The translations under genes and the position numbers were made by a program. The notes beneath the pieces are model-generated. The model saw nothing but the letters and a program-made list of their open reading frames with translations, made no database searches and was not told the origin of the DNA. A DNA stretch of 64,000 nt, taken from Rhodococcus sp. G-MC3 (GTDB lineage Bacteria; Actinomycetota; Actinomycetes; Mycobacteriales; Mycobacteriaceae). The stretch spans positions 50,710-114,709 of the forward strand of contig NZ_JASISW010000019.1 of the NCBI RefSeq assembly GCF_030063335.1, in the 5' to 3' direction. Every line of letters begins with the position of its first letter. The first letter of the stretch is position 1. Of this stretch, positions 33,236 through 43,247 are shown in pieces.

Positions 33236-34074
33236 ACCACCCCGACGGCTGGCTGGATCGCCTCCGCGCAGCTACGTCCTCTCGTGGACGTCTCTGTGTC
33301 GGAATCGATCCGCACCCCGGTCTGCTCGATGCGTGGGGGCTGACGCGTGACGCCGACGGCCTGGAGAAGTTCGCCGAGATCTGTGTCGAAGCGTTCGTTG
33401 GTGAGATAGCGGTGATCAAACCGCAGGTCGCTTTCTTCGAGGCGTACGGCAGCGCAGGGTATGCGGTCCTGGAACGAACCATTACCGTTCTACGTGATGC
33501 CGGCACGCTGGTGATTGCCGATGCCAAGCGCGGCGATATCGGTAGCACCATGGCTGCCTACGCACAGTCTTGGCTCGGCGCCGACACGCCGTTGTCCTCG
33601 GACGCGGTGACGGTGTCGCCATATCTCGGGTTCGACTCGTTGACCGAGACGTTCGGCCTCGCCGAGCACAACGGCAGGGGAGTATTCGTCCTTGCTCGCA
33701 CGTCCAATCCCGAAGGTGCTTCGCTGCAAGGTGCTGGTTTGCGAGGTGATTCGGGGGACGGTCGTTCCGTCGCCCAGTCCGTCGTCGACGGCGCCGCTGC
33801 TGCCAACTCGAACGGACTTGCCACCGTCGGACTCGTCGTCGGCGCGACGCGTGATCACGGTCTCGACCTGTCCGGGTTCGCCGGCCCGATCTTGGCGCCC
33901 GGCCTCGGCGCGCAGGGAGCGAGCGTTGCGGATCTGGCACAGATTTTCGAGGGATCGACCGAGCTGTTGCTCCCCAATTCTTCGCGCGGAATCCTCGGCG
34001 TCGGTCCGTCGGTGGTGGCGCTGCAAGATGCTGCGAAGGCGTTGCGCGACGAGATCGAAGCCGGCCTCGCATAA
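33232..34074 (+). CDS. pyrF: orotidine 5'-phosphate decarboxylase (type 2)
   Basis: 280 residues from the ATG at 33232 overlapping the carB stop. It converts OMP to UMP. The group 2 (mycobacterial) form is shown by [27 protein letters not shown], the catalytic motif [17 protein letters not shown] (Lys and Asp), and [14 protein letters not shown]. It is the last gene of the pyr operon; the 173-bp space to mihF shows no clear terminator. Confidence 0.97.
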   Translation: MNHPDGWLDRLRAATSSRGRLCVGIDPHPGLLDAWGLTRDADGLEKFAEICVEAFVGEIAVIKPQVAFFEAYGSAGYAVLERTITVLRDAGTLVIADAKRGDIGSTMAAYAQSWLGADTPLSSDAVTVSPYLGFDSLTETFGLAEHNGRGVFVLARTSNPEGASLQGAGLRGDSGDGRSVAQSVVDGAAAANSNGLATVGLVVGATRDHGLDLSGFAGPILAPGLGAQGASVADLAQIFEGSTELLLPNSSRGILGVGPSVVALQDAAKALRDEIEAGLA

Positions 34075-34247
34075 ACCATCGGTAACCGCCCTCGACGCCG
34101 GGGGTGGGTTAGCGATCGGGCCGTCCCGTCGGTAGCGTCGCTGACGTTGCTGGTTGAAGCTGTATTTCTCGCAGCGATGGCAACAACAGCGTGTGCGGGC
34201 AGCGATCCGCGCACTGTTCACCGACGACCGAAACGTACGGAGGAAAC

Positions 34248-34568
34248 GTGGCGCTTCCCCAATTGACCCCGGAGCAGCGCACAGCCGCGCTGGAAAAGGC
34301 GGCTGTCGCTCGCAAGGTGAGGGCCGAGCTCAAAGAGCGCCTCAAGCGAGGCGGTACTGATCTCGCGCAGGTTCTCAAAGATGCCGAGACGGACGAAATT
34401 CTCGGCAAGATGAAAGTGTCGGCTTTGCTGGAGGCCCTACCCAAGGTCGGTAAGGTCAAGGCACAGGAACTCATGACCGAGTTGGAGATCGCGTCGTCAC
34501 GCCGTCTTCGCGGTCTGGGTGATCGCCAGCGTAAAGCTCTGTTGACCAAGTTCGATTTCGAAGCCTGA
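34248..34568 (+). CDS. mihF: mycobacterial-type integration host factor (nucleoid protein)
   Basis: 106 residues from the GTG at 34248 with acggagga upstream; this gives the family start MALPQLTPEQRTAALEKAA. The upstream extension in frame has no homology-like content. The protein is small, basic and helical, with a helix-two-turn-helix DNA-binding part (SALLEALPKVGKVKAQELM, then SSRRLRGLGDRQRKALL). It binds and bends DNA non-specifically in the nucleoid. The presence of this family is diagnostic of Actinobacteria. It is followed by gmk. Confidence 0.95.
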   Translation: MALPQLTPEQRTAALEKAAVARKVRAELKERLKRGGTDLAQVLKDAETDEILGKMKVSALLEALPKVGKVKAQELMTELEIASSRRLRGLGDRQRKALLTKFDFEA

Positions 34569-34598
34569 CGTACAACAGTGATCGCGGAGGTATTACAC

Positions 34599-35580
<982 letters not shown>

Positions 35581-35601
35581 GAACCGATAAGGAATCAGCC
35601 G

Positions 35602-36837
35602 TTGCGCGTAGTCGTCGGAGTGGGCGGCGGTATTGCCGCTTACAAGAGTTGTTCGCTGATCCGTAGCTTCACCGAGAACGGTCATCATGTACGCGTGATC
35701 CCAACCGAGTCGGCGTTGGAGTTCGTTGGGCGCGCGACGTTCGAGGCGTTGTCGGGAAGCCCGGTCCACACCGATGTCTTCACGGACGTCCCAGAAGTTC
35801 CGCATGTCCGGCTCGGGCAAGAGGCGGACCTTGTTGTCGTGGCGCCTGCGACGGCAGACCTCATGGCGCGCATCGCAGGCGGTCGCGCAGACGATCTCCT
35901 GACTGCCACGCTCCTGACCGCGCGGTGTCCTGTCCTTCTCGCACCCGCCATGCACACCGAGATGTGGGAGCACCCGGCCACCGCTTCCAATGTCGCGACT
36001 CTGCGAAGCCGGGGCGTGACGGTTCTCGAACCCGCATCCGGGCGCCTCACCGGCCGCGACACCGGTGCGGGCAGGCTGCCCGAACCGGACGAGATCTTCG
36101 GCCTTGCGATGCTGTTGTCCGAGCGCACAGACGCTCTGCCGCGGGATCTGGAAGGCAGAAAGCTCGTCGTCACGGCGGGCGGGACGCGTGAGCCGCTCGA
36201 TCCGGTGCGCTTCCTGGGCAATCGAAGCTCGGGGAAGCAGGGATACGCGCTTGCCAGGGTTGCTGCGCAGCGCGGCGCCGACGTTACGTTGATCGCAGGG
36301 TTCACCACCGAATTGCCCGATCCTGCGGCGGTCGAGGTGGTGCACGTCAAGACTGCCCAACAGATGCAGGTCGCGGTCCGTAAGTTCGCGCCGGAAGCCG
36401 ATGCCATAGTAATGGCCGCCGCCGTGGCCGACTTCCGACCTACCACCGTGGCCGGTAGCAAGATCAAGAAGGGCGCCAACGAGCCCGATTCGATTCCGCT
36501 CGTGCGCAACGACGACATCCTGGCCGGTCTTGTCGAAGCTCGCCGAGCAGGCGAGATCGAATCCTCCACCGTGATAGTCGGTTTCGCGGCGGAGACCGGC
36601 GACGAACACGGCGATGTGCTCACTTACGCGCGGGCCAAGCTTGCTCGCAAGGGCTGCGATCTGTTGGTCGTCAATGCCGTCGGCGACGGCAAAGCGTTCG
36701 AGGTGGACCACAATGACGGTTGGTTGCTCGGCGCCGACGGCTCCGAGTCCGCGTTGGGCGAGGGATCGAAAGCTCTACTCGCAGGCCGTGTCCTCGACGC
36801 CGTGGTCGGCGTCTTGTCGCCGGCTTCGAATCAGTAG
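35602..36837 (+). CDS. coaBC: bifunctional phosphopantothenoylcysteine decarboxylase / phosphopantothenate-cysteine ligase
   Basis: 411 residues from TTG (LRVVVGVGGGIAAYKSC). The N-terminal flavin-dependent CoaC half has GGIAAYKS, VVVAPATADLMARIAGG and the active-site PAMHTEMW. The C-terminal CoaB half starts at RKLVVTAGGTREPLDPVR with NRSSGKQG, and continues with MAAAVADFRP and the Lys-rich KIKKG. It carries out two steps of coenzyme A synthesis. An aataagg-type sequence lies before the start. Confidence 0.96.
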   Translation: MRVVVGVGGGIAAYKSCSLIRSFTENGHHVRVIPTESALEFVGRATFEALSGSPVHTDVFTDVPEVPHVRLGQEADLVVVAPATADLMARIAGGRADDLLTATLLTARCPVLLAPAMHTEMWEHPATASNVATLRSRGVTVLEPASGRLTGRDTGAGRLPEPDEIFGLAMLLSERTDALPRDLEGRKLVVTAGGTREPLDPVRFLGNRSSGKQGYALARVAAQRGADVTLIAGFTTELPDPAAVEVVHVKTAQQMQVAVRKFAPEADAIVMAAAVADFRPTTVAGSKIKKGANEPDSIPLVRNDDILAGLVEARRAGEIESSTVIVGFAAETGDEHGDVLTYARAKLARKGCDLLVVNAVGDGKAFEVDHNDGWLLGADGSESALGEGSKALLAGRVLDAVVGVLSPASNQ

Positions 36838-37091
36838 TGATCCCAAAGGGTGCACACCCACGGTCTGCTCGACTAGTGTCGATCTGCGCTTGGAGTCGGT
36901 GGGGCCAAGTGCGCTCGGGGTCAAGTGCTCGTGAGGTCGAAGTTTCGTAGGGCAGGGGCCCAGTGTTTGTAAGAGTCGATTTCCGAGCATCCCTGGGCAT
37001 CGCCCTTGAAAGAACAGCTTGGCTGAATGCGATGAGTTCGTAGAGCATGGCCTTACATACCGGCCATTAGACACACGTCGAGAGGAAATTC
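36838..37091 (+). other. 254-bp leader upstream of metK, no recognised element
   Basis: This space must contain the metK promoter. The only clear signal is gagagga just before the GTG start. I looked for SAM- or SAH-riboswitch-like helices and found no convincing paired core. Confidence 0.5.
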
Positions 37092-38306
37092 GTGAGCAAG
37101 TCCGGCAGTCGGCTCTTCACCAGTGAGTCGGTAACAGAGGGCCACCCCGACAAAATCTGTGACGCGATCAGCGATTCGATTCTCGACGCGTTGCTCACCG
37201 AGGATCCACGCTCCCGCGTAGCCGTGGAGACACTCGTCACCACCGGCCAGGTTCATGTCGCAGGCGAGGTCAACACGACCGCGTGGGCAGATATCCCACG
37301 GATCGTGCGCGAGAAGGTCCTCGAAATCGGATACGACTCGTCGGCCAAGGGTTTCGACGGAAACTCCTGCGGCGTCAACGTCGCCATCGGAGCCCAGTCG
37401 CCCGAGATCGCCCAGGGCGTCGACCATTCGCACGAGGCACGCGTCGAAGGGCTGTCCGACGACGAGATCGATCGTCAGGGCGCGGGCGACCAGGGTCTGA
37501 TGTTCGGCTATGCCAACACCGACACTCCTGAATTCATGCCACTCCCGATTGCGTTGGCGCACCGGCTTGCGCGTCGGCTGACCGAGGTACGCAAGTCCGG
37601 CGTGCTGCCGTACCTGCGTCCCGACGGCAAGACTCAGGTCACCATCGAATACGACGGCGACAACGCAGTACGTCTGGACACTGTCGTGATCTCGACGCAG
37701 CATGCCGCCGACATCGATCTCGACAACCTGCTGACACCCGACATCCGGGAGAAGGTGCTGGGATCGGTTCTCGCTGAGCTCGACGTTCCGACTCTCGACA
37801 CTTCGGACGTGCGGCTGCTGGTCAACCCCACAGGCAAGTTCGTTCTCGGGGGGCCGATGGGTGACGCAGGCCTCACCGGTCGCAAGATCATCGTCGACAC
37901 CTACGGCGGAATGGCGCGACACGGCGGCGGGGCGTTCTCGGGCAAGGACCCGTCGAAGGTCGACCGCAGTGCGGCGTACGCGATGCGGTGGGTTGCGAAG
38001 AACGCCGTGGCTGCAGGCCTCGCGGACCGCATCGAGGTCCAGGTCGCCTACGCGATCGGCAAGGCTGCTCCTGTCGGTTTGTTCGTCGAGACGTTCGGGA
38101 CCGAGAAGACCGACCCGATACGTATTCAGGCCGCCATCTCCGAGGTGTTCGATTTACGCCCCGGTGCGATCATTCGCGACCTCGACCTACTTCGTCCGAT
38201 CTACGCTCAGACCGCTGCATATGGCCATTTCGGTCGCACCGACATCGATCTGCCGTGGGAGTCGACCGACCGCGCCGACAAGCTGCGTGCTGCCGCGGGC
38301 CTCTGA
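37092..38306 (+). CDS. metK: S-adenosylmethionine synthetase
   Basis: 404 residues from GTG. It makes SAM from methionine and ATP. Signatures: [65 protein letters not shown] is represented by [17 protein letters not shown], and [19 protein letters not shown]. Length is normal. A hairpin terminator begins 63 bases after the stop and runs into priA. Confidence 0.98.
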   Translation: MSKSGSRLFTSESVTEGHPDKICDAISDSILDALLTEDPRSRVAVETLVTTGQVHVAGEVNTTAWADIPRIVREKVLEIGYDSSAKGFDGNSCGVNVAIGAQSPEIAQGVDHSHEARVEGLSDDEIDRQGAGDQGLMFGYANTDTPEFMPLPIALAHRLARRLTEVRKSGVLPYLRPDGKTQVTIEYDGDNAVRLDTVVISTQHAADIDLDNLLTPDIREKVLGSVLAELDVPTLDTSDVRLLVNPTGKFVLGGPMGDAGLTGRKIIVDTYGGMARHGGGAFSGKDPSKVDRSAAYAMRWVAKNAVAAGLADRIEVQVAYAIGKAAPVGLFVETFGTEKTDPIRIQAAISEVFDLRPGAIIRDLDLLRPIYAQTAAYGHFGRTDIDLPWESTDRADKLRAAAGL

Positions 38307-38368
38307 TTCAGTCGCCCACTCACTCAACAGCAGGCAGTTAACGGTGAAGACCTGAGCGGGGCGTCGAA

Positions 38369-38410
38369 AGCGGCGGCACCCGAGCTACCTGTAGCTCGGG
38401 TGCTGCCGCT
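38369..38410 (+). terminator. terminator-like hairpin between metK and priA, overlapping the priA start
   Basis: A 20-bp stem (38369-38388 with 38391-38410; 19 Watson-Crick pairs and one G-U) with a 2-base nominal loop, followed by ttt. It has the form of an intrinsic terminator for metK, yet the GTG at 38400 used as the priA start is in its right arm. Confidence 0.65.
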
Positions 38411-40391
38411 TTTGCCGTTGCCTCATCTCGACCGAGAATTCGACTACCTTGTGCCCGTCGAGATGGATGATGACGCCAAAGTCGGTGTCCGCGTTCGGAT
38501 CCGGTTCGCAGGTCGGCTCGTCGACGGATACATCGTCGAGCGAGTGGCATCGAGTGAGCACACCGGAAAACTCGGCTTTCTCGATCGAGTCGTGTCCGGA
38601 GAGCAGGTGCTGACCCCGGAGGTAAGCGCCCTCGTCACTGCAGTGGCACATCGCTATGCAGGCACAAGAGCAGATGTGTTGCGGCTGGCCATTCCACCTC
38701 GCCACGCGAAGGTGGAAGGCGAACCGGTGCCGGAGTCGCCCGTGATCGCAGCGCCCGACGTCGACGCATCAGCCTGGGATTCGTACGTTCACGGGCGGGC
38801 TTTCATCGACGCTATCCTCGCGGGCCGCACGCCACGAGCTGTGTGGCAGGCGCTACCGGGAGAGGATTGGCCGTCGCGGATAGCCGAACTCGCGGTGGCA
38901 ACGGCGTCGTCGGGTCGAAGCGCGTTGATCGTCGTTCCGGACCAGCGCGACTTGGATCGAGTTCATGCAGCCTGCGAAGCGAAAGCCGGACCCGACACCG
39001 TGGTGGCTCTCGCCGCGGGTCTCGGACCTGCCAAGCGTTATCGTCGGTGGCTCGCTGCGCTCAGGCGCGAGGTGAGCATCGTTGTAGGGACTCGCAGCGC
39101 TGTGTTCGCTCCTGTTCGAAACTTGGGTCTCGTGGTGTTGTGGGATGACGGTGACGACGGCTACGCCGAACCACGATCGCCGTATCCACATGCGCGCGAG
39201 GTGGCCCTGCTCCGGTCCTACGGCACCGACTGCTCGGTCGTGCTCGCAGGTCATGCCAGAACAGCGGAGGCCGAGGCTCTCGTCGATTCCGGGTGGGCAC
39301 ACGACTTGATCGCATCGCGCGACGTCGTCCGCGCGCGTCAGCCACATGTCGTGGCGCTGGCGGACAGCGACCACGCTCTGGCGCGGGATCCGGGAGCCCG
39401 GGCGGCTCGCCTACCGGCGATCGCTTTCGATGCTGCGCGAGCGGCGTTGAAAGACGGACTCGGTGTCCTGGTCCAGGTTCCACGCGGCGGCTATGTTCCA
39501 TCGTTGGCGTGCGGGAAGTGTCGTAATCCAGCACGATGTCGGCGATGCAACGGCCCGCTGTCGCTTCCGTCGGCTGCCGGTGCCGACGGAGCGGGAAGTC
39601 CGACCTGCCGGTGGTGTGGGATCGCGGACACCAATCATCGATGCACGGTCTGTGGTTCGCGGACGTTGCGAGCCGTCGTGATAGGCGCCCATCGCACAGC
39701 CGAGGAGCTGGGCCGGGCATTCCCCGGTGTGCCCGTTCATACGTCGGGGGGTGCAAGCGTTTTGAATTCTGTTCCGTCAGGCGCAAGTCTGGTGATCTCT
39801 ACTGTGGGCGCCGAACCCTCGATCGAGGGTGGGTACGGTGCTGCGCTGCTTCTCGACGGGTGGGCTCTTCTGGGTAGAGCCGACCTACGGGCGGCGGAGG
39901 AGACACTGCGACGGTGGATGACGGCAGGGGCGCTGGTGCGTGCGGGTAGCGACGGTGGACGCGTGGTCGTGGTGGCCGAATCGGACATTCCGACCGTGCA
40001 GGCGCTGGTGCGTTGGGATCCAGTCGGGCACGCACGAAGTCAGCTGGACGAGCGGGTGGAGGTGCGGTTCCCGCCGGCAGTGCACGTTGCCGCGGTCGAC
40101 GGGCCGACGGCTTCGGTGGTGGAACTGGTGGAGGCCGCGGAGTTGCCCGACGACGTGGAAATACTCGGGCCGGTCGAACTCCCCGAAGGGCAACGCCGCC
40201 CTGCCGGAGGGGGAGACGATCCGCTGCACAGTGAATTGCAGCGGGGTGATGTGCAACGGATGCTGCTCAGGGTTCCTCGCAGCGCCGGGGGAGCTCTCGC
40301 CCGTGCGTTGGCTGATGCCCAGGCCGTGCGGAGCGCCAAGAAGAACACCGTAGCGGTACGAGTGCAGATCGACCCGATTCGAATCGGGTAG
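38400..40391 (+). CDS. priA: probable replication restart protein PriA (helicase-motif-less actinobacterial type)
   Basis: 663 residues from the GTG at 38400. The frame is open back to the metK stop, and the upstream residues APELPVAR continue smoothly into VLPLLPLPHLDREFDYLV. Related mycobacterial proteins, as I recall, share this context, so the true start may be upstream, perhaps a CTG at 38352. The zinc-binding region has paired cysteines (CGKCRNPARCRRCNGPL; CRWCG; CTVCGS). The helicase Walker A is missing (a GEDWPSR stretch lies where GETGSGKT would be) and Walker B is degenerate (LWDDGDDG), as in mycobacterial PriA, so ATP-driven unwinding is unlikely. It probably acts as a structural primosome component. 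Confidence 0.9.
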   Translation: MLPLLPLPHLDREFDYLVPVEMDDDAKVGVRVRIRFAGRLVDGYIVERVASSEHTGKLGFLDRVVSGEQVLTPEVSALVTAVAHRYAGTRADVLRLAIPPRHAKVEGEPVPESPVIAAPDVDASAWDSYVHGRAFIDAILAGRTPRAVWQALPGEDWPSRIAELAVATASSGRSALIVVPDQRDLDRVHAACEAKAGPDTVVALAAGLGPAKRYRRWLAALRREVSIVVGTRSAVFAPVRNLGLVVLWDDGDDGYAEPRSPYPHAREVALLRSYGTDCSVVLAGHARTAEAEALVDSGWAHDLIASRDVVRARQPHVVALADSDHALARDPGARAARLPAIAFDAARAALKDGLGVLVQVPRGGYVPSLACGKCRNPARCRRCNGPLSLPSAAGADGAGSPTCRWCGIADTNHRCTVCGSRTLRAVVIGAHRTAEELGRAFPGVPVHTSGGASVLNSVPSGASLVISTVGAEPSIEGGYGAALLLDGWALLGRADLRAAEETLRRWMTAGALVRAGSDGGRVVVVAESDIPTVQALVRWDPVGHARSQLDERVEVRFPPAVHVAAVDGPTASVVELVEAAELPDDVEILGPVELPEGQRRPAGGGDDPLHSELQRGDVQRMLLRVPRSAGGALARALADAQAVRSAKKNTVAVRVQIDPIRIG

Positions 40392-40473
40392 GAGAAGTCG
40401 AAACCCACACGGCGATGGTCTGGGCCTAGAGTCTCGAAGAGGGTTCGCTCACAGCAAGCTAAGGGGTCGGGAA

Positions 40474-41325
40474 ATGAAACGTAGGCAGTTGATTCGCCGT
40501 GTGGGAACGGCATTGGCGGTCGTGGCAGGCGCGCGGCTCGCCGGCCCAGCCGTGGCGCAGGCCGCCCCCGGTACAGGTTCTGCCGATCTGCCGGGGTTCG
40601 GCATCCCGCTCGACCGGTTGTTGAAGATCGTGTCGTTGTCTCACATCAACGATCCAGCGACGACACCAATTTTTCCCGGGGATCCCGAGTTCGTTCTCGA
40701 GACGGCGGCCACGGTGGCCGAAGACGGGTACTACCTTCAGAACGTGAAGGAAGGTGAGCATACGGGTTCGCATTGGGGTGCTCCGGCGCACTTTCAGGAA
40801 GGCGGTCTCACAGCCGACCAACTCGTTCCCGAGGACCTGTTCCTCCCTGCCGTCAAGATCGACATTCGTGAGCAGTCGGCGGCCGACGCAGACTATGCGG
40901 TCACGGTCGCAGACCTGCAGGCATGGGAATCGGCGAACGGCAGGATTCCGTCCGGAGCGGCAGTCGTCCTGTGGACCGGATGGGAATCACGCTGGGGCAC
41001 AGATGCATACGTCAACGCCGATCCCGACGGCGTGACACACCAGCCCGGATTCTCTGCGGAAGCGGCGCAGTGGTTGATCGACAACGGCCGACTGGCGGCG
41101 CGAGGTGCGCTCGGAACCGACACGTTCGGACCCGATGTCGGCAACGACGAGACCTACCCGGTGTCGGTCAAGTTGTACGACCAGCACCGCATCAGTCTCG
41201 AGAACCTGCGCAATCTTGCAGCGTTGCCGACCACGGGAGCTTATGTTCTCGTCGGTGGCGCTATCAATCGAGCGGGATCAGGTTCGCCCGCAACGATATT
41301 CGGGGTGATTCCGCGCTTGCCGTGA
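40474..41325 (+). CDS. exported cyclase-family protein
   Basis: 283 residues. The N-terminus MKRRQLIRRVGTALAVVAGARLAGPAVAQAAPG looks like a Tat-type signal (RRQLIRR, hydrophobic core, AxA before the cut), although the motif is not a textbook SRRxFLK. The mature part is a cyclase/kynurenine-formamidase-like fold: LSHINDPATTPIFPGDP and EHTGSHWGAPAHF. The second corresponds to HxGTHxDxPxHF; the His residues are kept, but the Asp ligand is Gly. TDTFGPDVG lies near the C-terminus. It may be a metal-dependent amide or lactone hydrolase of the cell envelope; substrate unknown. Its 3' end overlaps that of the converging GGDEF gene by 85 bp. Confidence 0.85.
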   Translation: MKRRQLIRRVGTALAVVAGARLAGPAVAQAAPGTGSADLPGFGIPLDRLLKIVSLSHINDPATTPIFPGDPEFVLETAATVAEDGYYLQNVKEGEHTGSHWGAPAHFQEGGLTADQLVPEDLFLPAVKIDIREQSAADADYAVTVADLQAWESANGRIPSGAAVVLWTGWESRWGTDAYVNADPDGVTHQPGFSAEAAQWLIDNGRLAARGALGTDTFGPDVGNDETYPVSVKLYDQHRISLENLRNLAALPTTGAYVLVGGAINRAGSGSPATIFGVIPRLP

Positions 41326-42971
41326 CGTTCGCGCCTGGTGCGCTCTTCGCCCCACCACGCGAAGGGCGCACTGCGCTCGCCGAGGTTGTAGACCATTCGC
41401 AGACTGCCGTCGGAGTCGTAGGCGAAGACTCCGGCCTTGCCGTTCTTCTTTGCCTCGTACATTGCCCGGTCTGCGTTACGAAGAAGCGTGTCGGCGGTGA
41501 CTGCCTTTTCGAAGGTATCCAGTTCGACGACCCCGACGCTGGCTCCGATCGATACCGTGTGGCCCTCGATCTCCTGCGGGAGCCGAAGCGTGTCGACGAT
41601 CGATTTGGCCGTCCTGCAGCCGGCATCGATCCCAGCAGGGATCAGCACGGTGAACTCGTCGCCGCCGAAACGCGCGACGATTCCTCCGTTGCCTGCTCCG
41701 TTCACCGATTCCGTCAACCTGCGGGAGAGAGTCTTCAGCGATCGGTCGCCCGCGCCGTGGCCGAGACGGTCGTTGATCGCCTTGAAATCGTCCAGATCGA
41801 TCAACAGCAGCACGCCCACCTCGCCGAGCCGGTTGTGTCGATCGATTGCGCTGGCGAGGTGATCGTCGAAAGCGGAGCGGTTCAGCAACCCGGTCAGGCC
41901 GTCGTGATGTGCGCGGTAACTGAGTTCGGTCTGGGCGGCTGAAAGCTCGCGCAGCAGCGCGTCGTTCTGCAGCAAGGTGAGGACCTGGCGCACCAGGGAG
42001 AGCACCACGACGGTGAAGAAAAGCACGAGCACCACCGGGTCCACCGAACCCGTCGCGATCCACTGAGCGGCGACAGCGACAGCGATGACGACCATCAACG
42101 CGTACGGGACCAGGAGCTGAGTGCGGTCGCTTGCGCTCCACCCCCGCAGTCGTCGTTCGGCGGTGCGAGCGGCGAATGTACCGCTCGATCGTTGTTCGAG
42201 GCTTGGTGCCGACGCAGCCAACGCGATGAGGATCGGGCCCGCGATGAATCCGGCATCCGCGACCAGGGGCATCTCCTCGGCACCCGTTGCCACCAGGTAT
42301 GCGTAGAGGCTGTCGGAGACGGAGAGCGAGACGAGTCCTGCGCCGAGCAGGACCAGTTGGGTGCGGTAGCGCCGCAGAATCCGAGGGACCACGGCGAGTA
42401 GTCCCACCATGGCCACAAGCACCAGATCGGTTACGGGGTACATCAGCGCCAGCATGAACTGCAGTGAATCGGTCTCCCCGGACCGTGCGACCTGGCCGAG
42501 GACGGTTGCCCACGACAGCACGAAGAGAGATCCGACAACCACCATCCCGTCGAGAAGGGAGGTGATCCAGGCGTGGGCGCTGCTGAACTTGGATCGACGC
42601 GACGTACTGGTGACCAGCGACCGCAGTGCGGGCACTGCGAATACCGGAAAGAGGAAGAACCCGACGTCTGCGAAGGAGGGTGACGGCAGCGGTATGTGGA
42701 GTACCGACCGATACAACCCCCAGAACAGAACTCCCCCCGACCAACACGCCATTCCTGCTGCCATGAGCACTCGCCAGCGTCGTTCGGGTCCTGATCTCCG
42801 TCGCCCGGTGTACCAGCAGGTCAACGTGGCGACGAGCCCCCCGGCCAGTTGAGCGGCATCGTCGAGAGCCACGGCGAAGGCGTTCGGGACTATGCCTAGC
42901 GTTATGACCGCGACCACGACGACCACAGCACTGAGCGAGGCGATGGTGCGCCTGCTCAGTTGCGTAGCCAT
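41241..42971 (-). CDS. membrane-bound GGDEF protein (probable diguanylate cyclase)
   Basis: 576 residues. About nine to ten hydrophobic segments occupy residues ~10-330, in a MASE-like membrane sensor that I cannot name. A GGDEF domain follows (about residues 345-510): HHDGLTGLLNRSAF, LLIDLDDFKAINDRLGHGAGD, ARFGGDEFTVLI (active GGDEF with intact residues) and SIGASVGVVE. The active site is intact, so c-di-GMP synthesis is likely. No EAL domain is fused. The C-terminal ~60 residues are a basic tail (GEERTRRERHGKRG) whose coding region overlaps the cyclase gene. Confidence 0.92.
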   Translation of the reverse strand: MATQLSRRTIASLSAVVVVVAVITLGIVPNAFAVALDDAAQLAGGLVATLTCWYTGRRRSGPERRWRVLMAAGMACWSGGVLFWGLYRSVLHIPLPSPSFADVGFFLFPVFAVPALRSLVTSTSRRSKFSSAHAWITSLLDGMVVVGSLFVLSWATVLGQVARSGETDSLQFMLALMYPVTDLVLVAMVGLLAVVPRILRRYRTQLVLLGAGLVSLSVSDSLYAYLVATGAEEMPLVADAGFIAGPILIALAASAPSLEQRSSGTFAARTAERRLRGWSASDRTQLLVPYALMVVIAVAVAAQWIATGSVDPVVLVLFFTVVVLSLVRQVLTLLQNDALLRELSAAQTELSYRAHHDGLTGLLNRSAFDDHLASAIDRHNRLGEVGVLLLIDLDDFKAINDRLGHGAGDRSLKTLSRRLTESVNGAGNGGIVARFGGDEFTVLIPAGIDAGCRTAKSIVDTLRLPQEIEGHTVSIGASVGVVELDTFEKAVTADTLLRNADRAMYEAKKNGKAGVFAYDSDGSLRMVYNLGERSAPFAWWGEERTRRERHGKRGITPNIVAGEPDPARLIAPPTRT

Positions 42972-43197
42972 ACGGGCCCCCTCGTCCGGCGGGTGGGTGG
43001 GTGCGTCGATCCGCAGGCTCGCGAATCGGGCAGCGGTAACACTGCGTTCAGACCGGATTCTCGGCTTCGGCGCCGTCGATCGGAATCGGCACCCGCACGG
43101 TGAACCGAGAAACGTGGGTCCGAACAGGCTATCCGGTCCTGGCTCCCTGTACTGCTTCCCGGAATCAAGACTTCGAACTCGACCTTGTCAAAGATAC

Positions 43198-43217
43198 ATT
43201 GTCGATATATCGTCAAT
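43198..43217 (+). promoter_or_regulatory. palindromic operator candidate upstream of padR-like gene
   Basis: 20-bp near-perfect palindrome attgtcgatatatcgtcaat (9 of 10 positions symmetrical), 30 bases before the PadR-like start. AT-rich in a GC-rich genome. Position and symmetry fit autoregulation by the PadR protein. Confidence 0.55.
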
Positions 43218-43247
43218 ACGTCCAACAAACACAGAAGGAGCAAGTAC

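Noticed and set aside
36838..37091. SAM riboswitch before metK
   Set aside because: No convincing paired core found by eye in the leader; reported only as an unrecognised leader.
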